From positions 310,001 to 374,000 of the forward strand of contig JAJJXM010000015.1 in the NCBI GenBank assembly GCA_024516155.1: a DNA stretch of 64,000 nt. Reading direction: 5' to 3'. Shown piece after piece: positions 1 through 11,971 of the stretch; within the stretch, counting starts at the first letter, position 1; each line of letters opens with the position of its first letter. Below the pieces are notes generated by a model, which saw only the letters and a list, made by a program, of their open reading frames with translations, was not told the origin of the DNA and did no database searches. Source of the DNA: Pyronema omphalodes (Eukaryota > Ascomycota > Pezizomycetes > Pezizales > Pyronemataceae). A program made the position numbers and the translations under genes.

Positions 1-2200
1 CAGGGGCGCAGTGTGTATTGGGAGGACCTGCTTTAAACTTGCTTTCTGTCATCATGACTTGTAATTGGTTTTTTTTTCTTTCCTTATGCGTGCTTTTATA
101 TTTTCATGGGTTGGTCGGCGGATACCTACAAGGCGGTAAGAGTTTTATTTGTTTGTCTTCATTCGGCGAAGGGCATATTAAAACGGTGGGGGTGGTGGGG
201 ATCAAATATCGGGGTCGTTATCGGTGTTTTTCCTTTGAATTTGTCTTTTTTTTCATTTCCTTACCCTGCTTTTGTTTTTCTTTTTTCTTTTTTAACGTGT
301 CTGTTGGGCGTTTAAACAATTTGGCTGCTTATGGAAACTGGCGAACTGGCGAAACAGACAAACCAACAAAAGAGGGAAACTGTTTGGGAGTTTTTTTATT
401 TTCTGATGGTCCTTTCCTTTTTTCCGTCTCTGATCAACTTATAACGTTTGTCGTCACTTTCAGAATGCTTTTTTGGTTGCAACAATTTGTTTTTTGTCTG
501 TCTTTTTTTTTATGTTTGTAAGTCTCTTCTGAGACACGCATTAGGTTGGGTTTGAGTTGGCGTAGGATTGGTGAAAGATTGGATTCGTGGCACATGGCGC
601 TGGAATTTGGAGGTTTGACGGAAAATGGAGTTGTGGCTTTGGGGGGATTCAGGGGATCAATGGATCAATGGGACGGGTATGAGGAAGATAAGACTGGCGG
701 GAGTGGAACTTTGTGGGCCTTGTGCTCACAATGGGCTGTGGTGGAATTTCTACTACGATCGTTGGTGGTGGACTGAGTACACTTTGTTGAGTGAAGCGGT
801 TTTCATCACCCACTGTACTGTACAGTATGGTCAAGACTGGTGGAAACTGTGGCAACTCCGAAGTTACAAAGTTGAAAAAAAAAGATAAAAGATATATTGA
901 AAAAAAAAACCATGATGGATACGGACGGGATGAATATTGTTTATGGGCAAAGTATTCGCGCTTTTTTTTTAAAGGATAAGGGTGTACTTTCTTTTTTTTT
1001 ACTGTCTTTTTTTATTGTCACTGCGGATTACTGGTGTTGGAGACTTTGAATTTCTATGGGGAGGGGACGAGAAGTTGAGCGGAGTGGAGTGGAGTGGAGA
1101 TGGTGGACTCTGTGGCAATGAACTGGAATCAGACTGATTTTTGTGGCATGGATGAGATTGATGGGAAATTTATTGGAGGATGTCACAGAGATAGTTATGA
1201 GGGAAATGGGATTTGCTATGGAGTTTTGAGTGGTGGTTTTTTTTATTCTATGATGAATATGAAATCTGTTGAAAATCTTGAAAATTTGGAAGTTTTGATG
1301 TGATACAAATTTATACATAATTATGTTGAGAGTACAGTTGCGTGATGATGCATAATGGGATCTGGATCAGAGAAATTGGGGTTTGGTGATGGTTGCTTAC
1401 AGCTCGATAGGATTTTTTTTGGAACTGCGACCTGACGCAGAAAACTCCAGCAGCCCGCATAGCCCGCATAGCCCGCATAGTCTACAATTACCTTACCCAG
1501 CTTCATCAGCTCAGCAGCTCACCAAGTTACATCATCCTTTCTCATAGCCTACAATCACAATCACAGTAACTAACCATATCATACATCATACTGGGAACTT
1601 GGAACTTTAAACTCTCTAGCTGAACTCTCTAGCTGAAAACTCTCTAGCTGAAAACTGCCTAGCTGAAAACCGAAAACTGAAAACTACAGTATAACCGCCG
1701 TCCGTATCAATGATCAATAATCAATTAACCTGCTTGACTTGAACTTGATGTAGAGATAGAGATGGACACCTTGATAGAGCTCTTAGCTTTTAGCTCTTAG
1801 CTGTCTCGGTTTCTGGCTTTCCTGGTCTTCCTGGCTTTCCTGGATTTCCTGGTCTTCCTGGATTTCTTGGCCCACCATACTTCCTAGCTTACAGCCGCAA
1901 TCACCAGCCCCATCATCCCTCTCACCTTACACCCACCTTGTAGGATAACCCCCCTAAGCTCCACAGCTCCATAGCTCCATCAGCTCCATCAGCCTATCGA
2001 ACCTGTCTAGCCTATCGAGCCTATCGAGCCTGTCTAGCCTATGTCCATTCCAACCAAAACCAAATTTATCGCCTCACCCAGCTCGCCTCACCCAGCTACT
2101 GTACATCATTCTCTCTCTCTCTCTCTCTCTTCCCCCCCCCACACACCCCCCACACTCCCCCGGCTTAAAAATGTAATAAGAATTATAAGCGCTATCAGTT

Positions 2201-2284
2201 TTATGGGTCTGTAGTTATGGGTCTGTAGTTATGGGTCTGTAGTTATGGGTCTGTAGTTATGGGTCTGTAGTTATGGGTCTGTAG
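2201..2284. repeat. 14-bp tandem repeat, six copies
   Basis: The unit TTATGGGTCTGTAG is repeated six times in a row without visible error, followed by a partial CTATGG. No open frame uses it. The uniformity of the copies suggests recent slippage expansion. Confidence 0.95.
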
Positions 2285-2401
2285 CTATGGTAACCGATTG
2301 TCAGTGAATATTTTAAGCCATAAGGTGGATATAGCTTACCTGCGAATTTATGGATAGAGGATAGACTAATTTAGGTTGCTGGGAAGATGTAGCGGGCTTG
2401 T

Positions 2402-2421
2402 GGGGGGGGGGGGGGGGGGGG
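2402..2421. repeat. Poly-G run of 20
   Basis: Twenty uninterrupted G residues. It is one of several G/C homopolymers of 17 nt or more in this window and could form a G-quadruplex. Confidence 0.95.
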
Positions 2422-2898
2422 TATGGTTGGCGGATTGCATGGGATCTGGGACTTGGATATAGATACAGCCTGGGTTTAAAGACTATAGCTTTTTGAGGTT
2501 ATGGCTACGGCTGCGCTACGGCTACGGCTATGATAACTAGATCTACGGCTACGATGACTAGATCTATCAGCCCTTTGAACTCACAGTCACCCTGATAGAG
2601 CTCTTCCAGCTCCAGCCTACACCTACAATAACCAGGTTCATCGGCTCTCCCAGCTACATCACACTTTCTACAGTAACAAGCTCCATCAGCTCTCTTAACC
2701 ATAACTACCTTGGTGGATCAACCTGGTTTAGTAACCCCCCCCCCCCCGAAGTTCCCAGTCTCTAGCTCCATGATCAAGCCCATAACTATAAACCCACGAC
2801 CCTCCCATATATATCTTCTCCCGTTATCTGGATATATATTCTTCCTTCGTTCCTTCGTTCTTGGAAATGGTGGATGGGGAGCTTGGAAGCATGGGGAC

Positions 2899-3010
2899 CT
2901 TGAGACTACAGGAGAACGAGAGCTTAGCAAGCTTGAGGACTTCGGGACTACAGGAGAACAAGAGCTTAAGAGCTTGAGGACTTCGGGACTACAGGAGAAC
3001 AAGAGCTTAG
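2899..3010. repeat. Tandem repeat of about 40-50 bp
   Basis: Three imperfect units share the words GGACTACAGGAGAAC, AGAGCTTA and TTGAGGACTTCG. The units differ in length by deletion of a short AGCTT-like stretch. The 102-aa frame running through it is a by-product of the repeat, not a recognisable protein. Confidence 0.85.
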
Positions 3011-3606
3011 GAGCTTAGGAGCTTAGCAAGCTTTAAAGCATCACAGAACGGGGAGTTTAAAAGCTTGAGGAGGCCGTTTTATCTCATTAGTTGATTGGCT
3101 GATTAGTTGATTACCTAATATTGGCTGATTAGCGAATTATCTGATCATCTAATTATTTGTTTCTTAACCAATTATCTAATATCGAAAGTCATTTTCATTT
3201 TCATTATCATTATCATTTTCGTTAAAGTTCATTGAGTGCTCCCTTTCGATGAATGTTACCATTCAATGTGTGTTGGATATTACAGATAATACTCCGCTAT
3301 GCTATGCTATGCTATGCTATTCCCTGCTATGGGTTAACAACTATTTCAATATCTGGCTAGATAGCTAGACGGAGAGATCGGGGGATTGGGAGATTGGGGG
3401 ATTGGGGGATTAGATTTTTAGATGCAAAGCTTAAGCTTATGGAAATGGAAATAATAAACATAGTAGTAACATAACAAATAAGAAGGAGGAACATAGAATG
3501 GAATATATATGTATAATGAATTTTTTGATGAAAAAGAAGCTTGGTACTTTGGCTTTATATGATTAATCGAGCGACGAGAAAATATATTGATGGAATGTTT
3601 TTATTG

Positions 3607-3669
3607 AGGATGTAGGATGTAGGATGTAGGATGTAGGATGTAGGATGTAGGATGTAGGATGTAGGATGT
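3607..3669. repeat. 7-bp tandem repeat (AGGATGT), nine copies
   Basis: Nine perfect head-to-tail copies of AGGATGT. The unit does not match the TTAGGG telomere repeat usual in these fungi, so I read it as a minisatellite and not as an interstitial telomere. Confidence 0.95.
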
Positions 3670-4810
3670 GGGGTGTTGGTATTTGATGGATGGGAATTGG
3701 TATTTGGTGTGGCAACTTGTTTTTCAGCTAGTTAGCTATGGATATCTGGGCTTGATTAATTGATTTTGTTTCTGGATAGACTGGGCAGAATTAGAATTAG
3801 GATTAGAATTAGAATTATTGGAAAATTTATAACATCGGTTCTGGTATGACTATACCCTACCCAGCATGATAAAAGCAACAGGTTCCAGGTTAAGATGCTT
3901 TCAGGCCCTTATAGAGGAGTGGGTGATATACGACAGGATGGACTATGACTGTATCTATGGCTATGCTATAGCCTATGTAAAGCAAAAGCTATGCATGATA
4001 AGGTAGACCGTAGACCGTAGATCATAGATCATAGGCTATGGATATGGATATAGTATTAATTTTATGCATATCGCGGCTAAAGCGGCTATTTAGTTCTAAG
4101 TAAGTACATACATACATACAGTCGATTTAGTTTCCGCTGTACATAAGCGTGGCGTTAAACCAAGCCAAGCCAAACTAGAGCACTCCTCCGCATACATACG
4201 TACATAGACTAATCCAAAATTCACAGTACAGTAGTCGGATCTCATATATAGCAGTCCAGGTTGAAACTTAAGCTTAAGCTTAACTAGACTTCCCTTTGCT
4301 TCACTTTGCTTCGTTCCAAATCTATCAGCGTCATATCTATAGGGTTTTGGCAATCAACTACGCTCTACGCTTAAATAAACTAATAAAAACGTACCCCGGA
4401 TCTTGGTACACTAAATCATCAACTACTCACAAACTAGAAACTAGAAACTATAAACTTGAAACTAGAAACTATAAACCATCAAGCTCACTTTCCAAAGCTC
4501 CAAAGCTCCAAAGCTATGAGAGCTATGAGAGCTATGAGAGCTATCAGCTATAAGCCATGACTTATTTAAGCTAGAAGCTCTATCTACTACCATACCAAAG
4601 TACCTTGATCTAATACCATACCATAGTACCTTACCGTGACGTCAACCACCGCTTAAAGTCATCAGCATGGCTCTGGAGTCCGTTGTGTTGTCTGCTGTAG
4701 GTGTTTATTCCGTGTTATTAAATTTCCTAGTTATTAATTCCTTTTCTTCCCGGGGAGACTGGGAGCTCTAAGATCCCGGGATTTCGGGGTGGCGAAGAGT
4801 TGGGCGGGGT

Positions 4811-4829
4811 GGGGGGGGGGGGGGGGGGG
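4811..4829. repeat. Poly-G run of 19
   Basis: Nineteen consecutive G, in an intergenic stretch between short AGCTT-like repeats. Confidence 0.95.
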
Positions 4830-6053
4830 CACTAGAAACTGGAAGCTGGAAGCTTGAAGAGCTTCGAGAGCCCGGGTAGCTTAAGCCGGAGAAGAAGGGG
4901 GAGGAGCTTTAGCAGCCCTGTAGCTTTGTAGCTTTGTAGCTTTGTAGCTCTCCATAGCCTACCATACCGTGAAAACGCCGACTCGTCGAGAGCTTGATAG
5001 CTACCCTACCCAGGATCTATGACAACCACAGGAGCCATGAAGCTGTAGCCATAGGCTCGTAGCCATATCCGTAAGAGCATCAACAACCTGCTGTACCCGC
5101 GAATCCCACCCTACTACGAGCTCAGGGTCCCTACCCCGCCCTACCCGAGAACCTTAGAACCTTAGAACCTTAGAACCTTAGAATCCTAGAATCTTAGAAC
5201 GAGCACCAAGCAGCGAACTATACAGTCCAATCCACCCCCGATATTTAGCATAACCCCATACTAGACCGAACTATATCCGCACCTCCCCCCTTCCAATCAT
5301 CCCGTGTACATCATACCCATCACATCCCATCACTCACAATGACGTCATTCCCAAAATCATCTTCTGTGCCGTGCTGTGCTGTGCCGTATACTTCGGTTCC
5401 CGGCCTAGGCTGTCCCCCAGGTCCCTGTTTCATCCTTTCACCCCTTTACCCCAGAGAGCCCAGAGAGCCCGAAGAGTCCGGGGAGCCCGAGGAGCCCAGA
5501 GAGCCCGAGGAGTCCGGGGAGCCCGAGGAGCTCGTTTCACCCCGGGGAACTCGTTTCACCCCGGCTGGGGGCCGGACTATATGCGATGTCATCATCATGT
5601 GATCTATATATAATTATAATCTTAGCTATGATTGGTTGGGTTGGTTTGATTGGTTGGCTGGGTTGGCTGGCTAGCTGGGCTTGGGTAACGTGGGTTGTTT
5701 CGGGTTCACATTTCGGATTTCGGATTTCGGGATTCGCCGTTGGGGTCGATGGTGGAGAGAAAGACGGAGACGGAGACGGAGACTGAGACTGAGACTGGGG
5801 AGGGTGGATATGCGGGGACTGTACCATGAAATATTATGCACCGAGTAGTAGTACTGTGTAGTGCGGGGAACAGAATTGATATCGAGGGTGGTTACAGTAG
5901 TAGAATATCAATCAGTAGAGAAAACAAAGTAAACATACATATGTACGAATAAAGGTACAGGTACAGGTACAGGTAAAGATTCCTGAAGATTTTGAGAATG
6001 CAATTAGCTTTGTACTTATCAAAGAGGTATAAAACAATAATAACAATAACGAT

Positions 6054-6086
<33 letters not shown>
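6054..6086. repeat. ATG/GAT trinucleotide microsatellite
   Basis: About eleven consecutive ATG triplets, noncoding in context. Confidence 0.95.
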
Positions 6087-7348
6087 TCATAGCCATAATA
6101 ACCATAGCTCAAGCCTCAAGCCACAGAGAGCTTACAAGGTGCTAGCTTTAATATACCCAAATGTAATAAAAATAACATAAAACCGATAGAAACAGGACAA
6201 AAAACCCCATATGTACACGAATATAAGATAAATCTGCGTGGGTATCATAATCTCCGTTTGTTGATTGAAAGGTATGGAAAGGATATATATTTTCAACTCT
6301 TCAACTTTTCACCTACGCTGCACTCTCCATACTCGGAGCTCCATACTTTTTCTCGCTCGCTCGCTATGAATAAATAATGAACAATAAACCAAACAAAAAA
6401 AACCAAATAAACCCATAGAGACAAGAAAAAAATAGAGAAAAAAACCATCATCAATAGGGTAAAAAAATAGAATAATAATAAACAATAAAACAACCTCACC
6501 ACCGAGCCTCAAGCACCAGTACGAAATAAAACAGTGAATAAAATAACTCAACTCCCAAAACACCCGCAAAAGATAAAAAGATAAAATCACAAACTTTCAC
6601 CAGGACTCAACAAGTAATAAGTAACAAGATAAAAAATAGGAAACCCATGCTCATTCACATCAATCATCGCTACTTAACATATGATTCCATCAATAATCCC
6701 ACCATTCCACTATCCACCGTATAACCACTCCGTTCCAACACTCCATTGATCATCTCTCTCATTCTTCGTCCTTCATCCTTCATCCCGTTACTCGCGACTC
6801 CGAGCTGCTACAATATCCCCTCCTCTTTCTCCTCAACATCGCTTCATCGTTCGACAAAAAGCAGTAATACAGATAACACCATACTCCGCCATCAATACCA
6901 TGAGATTCCGGAATAAAAAATAAAGAAGAAAAAAAAGCCTCCAAGCAAATAATCATTGCTTTCAAAACGCATAAAGAAAAAGAAAAAAGCAAAAACAAGT
7001 TGAAAAAAAAACTCCCCAACAAAAAGATATGAGATTCGATATGAGAATATTAAGAAAATGTTGCAGGGATATGTTGGTGGTAGAAAAGAGGACAAAAAAA
7101 CGCAAAATATGTAGCAGTTGCACCATAACAGGAACCTAAAAAAGACCTAACCAGAAAACCAAGATGAAGGGGCGCCTAAGGAAAAAAATAATGGTGTACA
7201 AGGCAGCAAGATAGGAAAAATATGTGGCAAACCCCGCTGGAGTATGTTGAAAACTCTGGCACGCTCAAACATTTAGACTAGCTTCAGGTATCTAAGCTAC
7301 TCAAGCTTTGTGAAGCTCCGCTGCAGGAAGCCCGCCGAGATTTCGCGC

Positions 7349-9199
7349 TTAGATTCCATCGGCATAATTCTGGTTCCAGCGATTAATTTTTGCCGACAAT
7401 TTTTCCATAATCTCGAGACTAGTCTTGTCAAAACTTGAAGAGCTCAAGATATCAGTAGCTTTATTAAGCATCGTTCCTGTACCCGAGTTGCCACTTCCTC
7501 CGTTGATCTGGATTCTAGGTACGGAGCTATCCGTTGTACCTGTCAAAGTGGATGGTGGTGTACCCGCAGATCTAGGCGTGGCAGTAGAACTTTTGCTGAT
7601 AGGTGTACCCTTTTCTTCCATCCATGCTAGGTACGCGTAAATGTCTGTTTGCTGAGAGTTTGCCATGTCTACCTGAGTACGAGTGATAAAGTCCGAGATG
7701 AGAGTGACGCGCTTTTTCATCTCGTTAACACTAACACTAGGTGGTGGTAAACGGGGCTTGCTGTTCTTCTCTGTTACGCTCGTAGGGGTATCGTGCTTGC
7801 CGGTGGAGGACTCTACCCGCGACATTGGAGTGCCGCTGTCGTTGGGATCTTCTGATTGGCGAACATTGCGGCCATTCCTGCGCCTGCTGTTGTTGTTGTT
7901 GCTACGTGCAGCTCGCTTGGAGGTCTGCTGGGGGATGTCTGGAACTGGCTCAGGTACAGTAGGAGGAGAGGGGGCCGGTTCTTCGACGGGGTTCCGCGAG
8001 CGGTTATTCTTTCGGGGGGCATAGTCGTCTGAGTGTTCTGAGTCTACACACCAATGTCCGATGAGTGTCAATCCCTGACAAGGGGAGAAAGAAGTAAAGA
8101 AAATATTTCTTACCGTCCTTTCTCGGCTCGACCTTCTCGTTACCTTTGTTTCTAGCAGAAGTTCGCTTCGACGATGTAACCTGCTGCTGAATAACCGTAT
8201 TTCTCGTAGCCGTGCCGCGTGCCTTCCTCTGAGATGGTGTAGTAGCTACTGGTTTTTCGTCGGCAGATTCAACGGCGATATTGGAGGGCGAATCTGGGGA
8301 GCCCGTCGTTCGTGATCGTTTGGAATCTTTGGGTCTAGGAGAGAGAGAGAAACAAGTCAATCGTCTTATCGTCGAAAGCTGTAGTAGGGTGTTGGGGAGC
8401 GTACTCGTCTGATCCCTCGCTTGAGCCTCGTTTACGTCCTCTGGAATTCCGAACACTAGTATCAGGATTTGCTTTAACATCACGCTTGCTCTCCTCAAGC
8501 ATCCTTTGAAAGACCACTTCATCGTACTCAGCATCTCTGGAGTTCATAGTTGTTCTTCTCTTCTGAGCCAGGTCTTTCGCCGGAGCCTTCGGTAGCTCAT
8601 CTTGGGCCGGTAGGTAGATGGACGTTTTCAATCTGAACAAATGGAAAAATTATTAGCAACGATTCTACCGAGGGTGGTATGTAGAAATGGCAGTGAATAT
8701 CCAGAGCTGAAGCTCGACAATGTAGGGACGGAGGGAGCGAGAGCAAAATTGCTTACCCAGCTTTGTTTTGTCCTTCTCGATGCAATTCCGGTTTGCATTG
8801 TTCACAGTAATAGTTGTCGGGGGTAGATTCTTGATCGGTGATTCCTACACAAAAGCCGTGTTGCCAGACTTTACACTGATCACACTGAATAAACAGGCCA
8901 TCGGAGTCAGACTGATCATCTTGGTCGTTGCTCTGGTACTCTTGGAAGCCACAGATGCAGCGCGTGATCTCGTCTTCCTGATCGCCGGCGTCTTCCATCG
9001 CTTCATCGGGGTTGCTGTTTGAATCGTTCGCTTCGTCGTCATGACCCCGCTGAGAGTTGGCGTCTAGGTCAGCGTGTGTGTCTTCCTCAGTGCGGTGTCT
9101 AGTATGACGGTTGCGAGAAGACGAAGCAGAAGAGGACGAAGAAGCTGTCACTTGGTGGGCAGTTGACCGCGCCCTGGACGAGCGGCGGGGAGAGACCAT
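7349..9199 (-). CDS. cti6: Cti6-like PHD-finger protein of a histone deacetylase complex
   Basis: Four exons on the minus strand: 9199-8757, 8632-8405, 8334-8114 and 8043-7349. They join in frame to 528 aa; two introns are 70 nt and the first is 124 nt, with donors GTAAGC, GTACGC and GTAAGA. Residues 81-135 form a C4HC3 PHD finger (C81, C83, C106, C109, H114, C117, C132, C135) with the VWQHGFCVGI core. After it comes the TMNSRDAEYDE motif that I know from fungal Cti6 proteins, then a basic, Ser/Pro-rich middle and a conserved-looking C-terminal segment (MKKRVTLISDFITRTQ and, at the end, LEIMEKLSAKINRWNQ). In yeast, Cti6 recruits the Rpd3L deacetylase and relieves Tup1/Cyc8 repression by reading methylated histone H3; a nuclear role here is inferred by homology. 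The start is the ATG at 9199, followed by a low-complexity acidic N-terminus. Confidence 0.88.
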
Positions 9200-11879
9200 T
9201 GTAGTAGAAACGATGCTGGCAGGTGATGACGAGCAGGTAGCAGAGAAGTGAGCGGGACCGGAGGGGAGAACGGAAAGGGTGGAGCGCGAGCACTGATTCG
9301 AAGTACTTTAGTAGAAGAGGAGGAGGGATTGAAACAAATTGTTTGAGTTAAAAAGCGGGTGGGGGTTAGTGAGAGGATGCTTCTTGCAGAGTGAGAAGGA
9401 CCACGACAGTTCAGAGCAGCCAGGAATAGCGCGGGAAACTCGTCGGTAGGAGGAGGAGGAGGAGGGCAGCAAAGCAGAGCCAGAGCAGACAGACACCCAC
9501 CACCACCAACCCACCGCACCCTCTGCGCTGCAACGAACTGGCGAAATGCCGGGCCATGCTAGCGCATCATCTCAATTCGGCAAGCGTGGGTAACGCACGA
9601 GTCGGCGGGGAAAGCATGTATAAAACATGAATGAATTTTGTTGAAAACATTATTGAAATAATGTCAAATAGACGTATTTATTGAAAAAAGGAATTCCGAT
9701 GAAAAGTATTTCATTTTTCGTTCATTTCGTTGTTGGTCCATGATTTCCATGATTGCAGAAGGGGAGTCCAATGTTGCAGAGAAGAAGACGCGAGAGAGAT
9801 CTCAACGATAACGCCGAGCAAGAAGAGGATGGAAATAAAAAAAGTCAAGCGTCCTGGTACTCTCCAGAAGAACGGCTTTATCCAGATATCGTGGGTGTGT
9901 GATGTAAGAGAGGGGTCATAAGATGGTATCGCCGTGGACTCTGGATGTGAAAGGCCATGATTGCTGCTGTCGCGGTGCGATGGTTGATGCTTGGCAAAAC
10001 TGGCGAGAGACGCTAGGCAACCCCAAACCACAGCTCCCGCTGGCCGTCACAAACTCGGTACTGTGGGCTTCTAGAAGGGAGCTTCCAAGTTTTGGCAGTT
10101 GGAAAGCAATGAGCTCAGTATTTTTGACGTACTTGTGAGCTTGAGCTGAATCCTATGAGCTGTGAGTATCAGGACTAGATATATGGTCAGTAAACAGATG
10201 GTCAGTAATATTCACGAGTAGATGGGGTAGGCACACCTCTGGATTCAGACAAAACTTTAGTATTCTTTGACCGTCGTTATTGTAATCCGGTCCATCACTA
10301 AGCTTCGGATGCCAATATTATTCGTTGATATAAAGCTTTTGAGATTGGTATAGCATCTGACGAGGACAGTTGTGGTAGTGGAGTTCAACGGGGCAACCGA
10401 ATAATAGCAGTCCAAGTCACAAGTGTTGCCTTCTGTAGTCGTGAAGAGATAGATGCTCCAACTGTCCTTTTTGTTCCCCCAGAAATTTCATACATCATTC
10501 GGCAACTGTATAATTTGGCACGTTGAAGGAGAGCATCGGAAAACCCATAGATGTGATGTGATGTGATGTTGGATGGATTTGGTTTATTCCTTTTTTTCTA
10601 GATTGATGCAGAGATCAACCACAGCTTATGTTATTCTGTCTTGTCTTGATAAAATTGTATTTCCGATTCGTAAACATATTATTGCTAGCAAAGGGACGAA
10701 CGGCCGTGTGTATCATGCATGCTGGTATTGGATGAGATGCGGTCCAACGGCGGTGATGTCGGAAATTGGCACAGTGTCACCTACAGTCGGTGTCGAGGCT
10801 CCGCATGAGAAATATGTCGAGGTTCTGCATGAGAAATGTGTCGAGATTCTGCATGAGAAATGTGTCGAGGTTCTGCATGAGAAACAGCTCGAGAAACAGT
10901 TTAAGAAACAACCGTCAATAATTATCCCCGTCTTTTGACAAACAACTTGAAGTTCGATTGAAGGAATTGAGGGATTGATATCACTGCGGATTGTTTCCTC
11001 TTCCCCCTCATCCTCTCCTCATCCCCTCTCAATCCCTCCCCTCTTTTGACCTCTCTGTTAGCTTCCTTTCCCCGACGAATGTGCGAGAATATCCCTCCCT
11101 CCGCTGTCACACTGACTAGCCTTGATGACACTGAGAATCGTGGGAATAGTGCGAGAGGAGATGATGAGAAATGAATTAGTAGCACACAACATAGACTGAT
11201 GTCGTCTCAAATCACGATCATCGCAGCGGGGTCCCGCAATCTGTGCCCTAGGTATCCCCCCCTTTGAGTCTGGCCTGAAATCCGCCACCAAACGGTAATG
11301 GCTATACAGTCGATGTCTGGAGTATGGTGCCCATAGAAAGTGAGCTTGCCGAGCCAAGAAGTGATCCTCCCCACAACATCCTCTTCTACCTCTTGCTATC
11401 CTAAGCATCAACTACCAGACCTACCAGACCTGCCCATACATACATATCCCACCAGTGCTGTGCACTCCCTCAAGTGCACTTTTACAACCCGACAAACCCA
11501 GAGCTCTGTCATCCTTCCGCTACGTTTTCGGTTCCTGTGACGAGATTATTCGCCGCAACCAGTTAAATTCGCCTCCCGAAGACCCCTTTGGTTGGTCGAA
11601 CTGGTCCTCTCAGCTTGGTACGCTTCATGAGTCTCCTCGGCCTTATTCAGAACCATTTCTCCGTTCCTGGCACAGTTCCTAAGGAGTTACAGTGTAGCGG
11701 GGTGGTCTGGCCGCCGCGAATTTGAGCCGCTTCGTTCGGTCGACTCAGCTAACTGAACAATCCTAGGCCTCCAGTTAACCCCACCTCATCAACCTACCAT
11801 TTGATCTATTCGGCTTCGCTGTTTCTACTCAATTCAACAGAGCTCAGAGTCTTCTCGACTCTTTGCCACTCACCTCATT
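9200..11879. other. Divergent intergenic region between the Cti6-like gene and the next gene
   Basis: The flanking genes are transcribed away from each other, so both promoters should lie here. Open frames at 9711-10031 (-, one hydrophobic stretch) and 10573-10938 (+, built on a tandem repeat) lack recognisable homology. The C/T-rich stretch before 11880 on the plus strand looks like a fungal 5' leader. No tRNA or other RNA gene was seen. Confidence 0.6.
10792..10887. repeat. 24-bp tandem repeat, four copies
   Basis: Four head-to-tail 24-bp units with a few substitutions (for example GTCGAGGTTCTGCATGAGAA followed by ATGT). Because the unit is a multiple of three it stays open in frame and reads as an octapeptide of the form VEVLHEKC on the plus strand, within a 121-aa frame at 10573-10938 of unknown reality. 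Confidence 0.95.
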
Positions 11880-11938
11880 ATGTCTGCAGCTTTGGGTACG
11901 CAACTACCCCCTCACCGCCCCCCCTATGCAACCCTCCC

Positions 11939-11971
<33 letters not shown>

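Larger units (their letters stand above)
1..7348. other. Gene-free region rich in short tandem repeats
   Basis: I see no supportable gene here. The open frames are short, lie in homopolymer- or repeat-rich DNA and match no family I know. Instead the stretch is packed with slippage-type repeats: 9-bp units near 1450-1480, related words around 1610-1675 and 1795-1870, a CT run near 2110-2130, AGCT/TAGC-like words from 1.6 to 5 kb, an ATGCT run near 3298-3320, CTTAGAAC units near 5153-5195 and GAG/CCC-rich units near 5450-5535. Long G or C runs lie at 2402, 2735 and 4811. It reads as rapidly evolving intergenic DNA; an unrecognised noncoding RNA cannot be excluded. Confidence 0.7.

Noticed and set aside
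3607..3669. Interstitial telomere from the AGGATGT repeat
   Set aside because: The unit lacks the TTAGGG sequence of filamentous ascomycete telomeres.
6309..6590. Hydrophobic minus-strand frames of 69-93 aa
   Set aside because: Products of an A-rich plus strand (poly-Phe/Leu/Ile in reverse), in two overlapping frames at once.
9711..10031. 106-aa minus-strand frame with a hydrophobic stretch (FFISILFLLGVIVEISLA)
   Set aside because: No recognisable family, no clear promoter or intron structure; one hydrophobic run is expected by chance in T-rich DNA.
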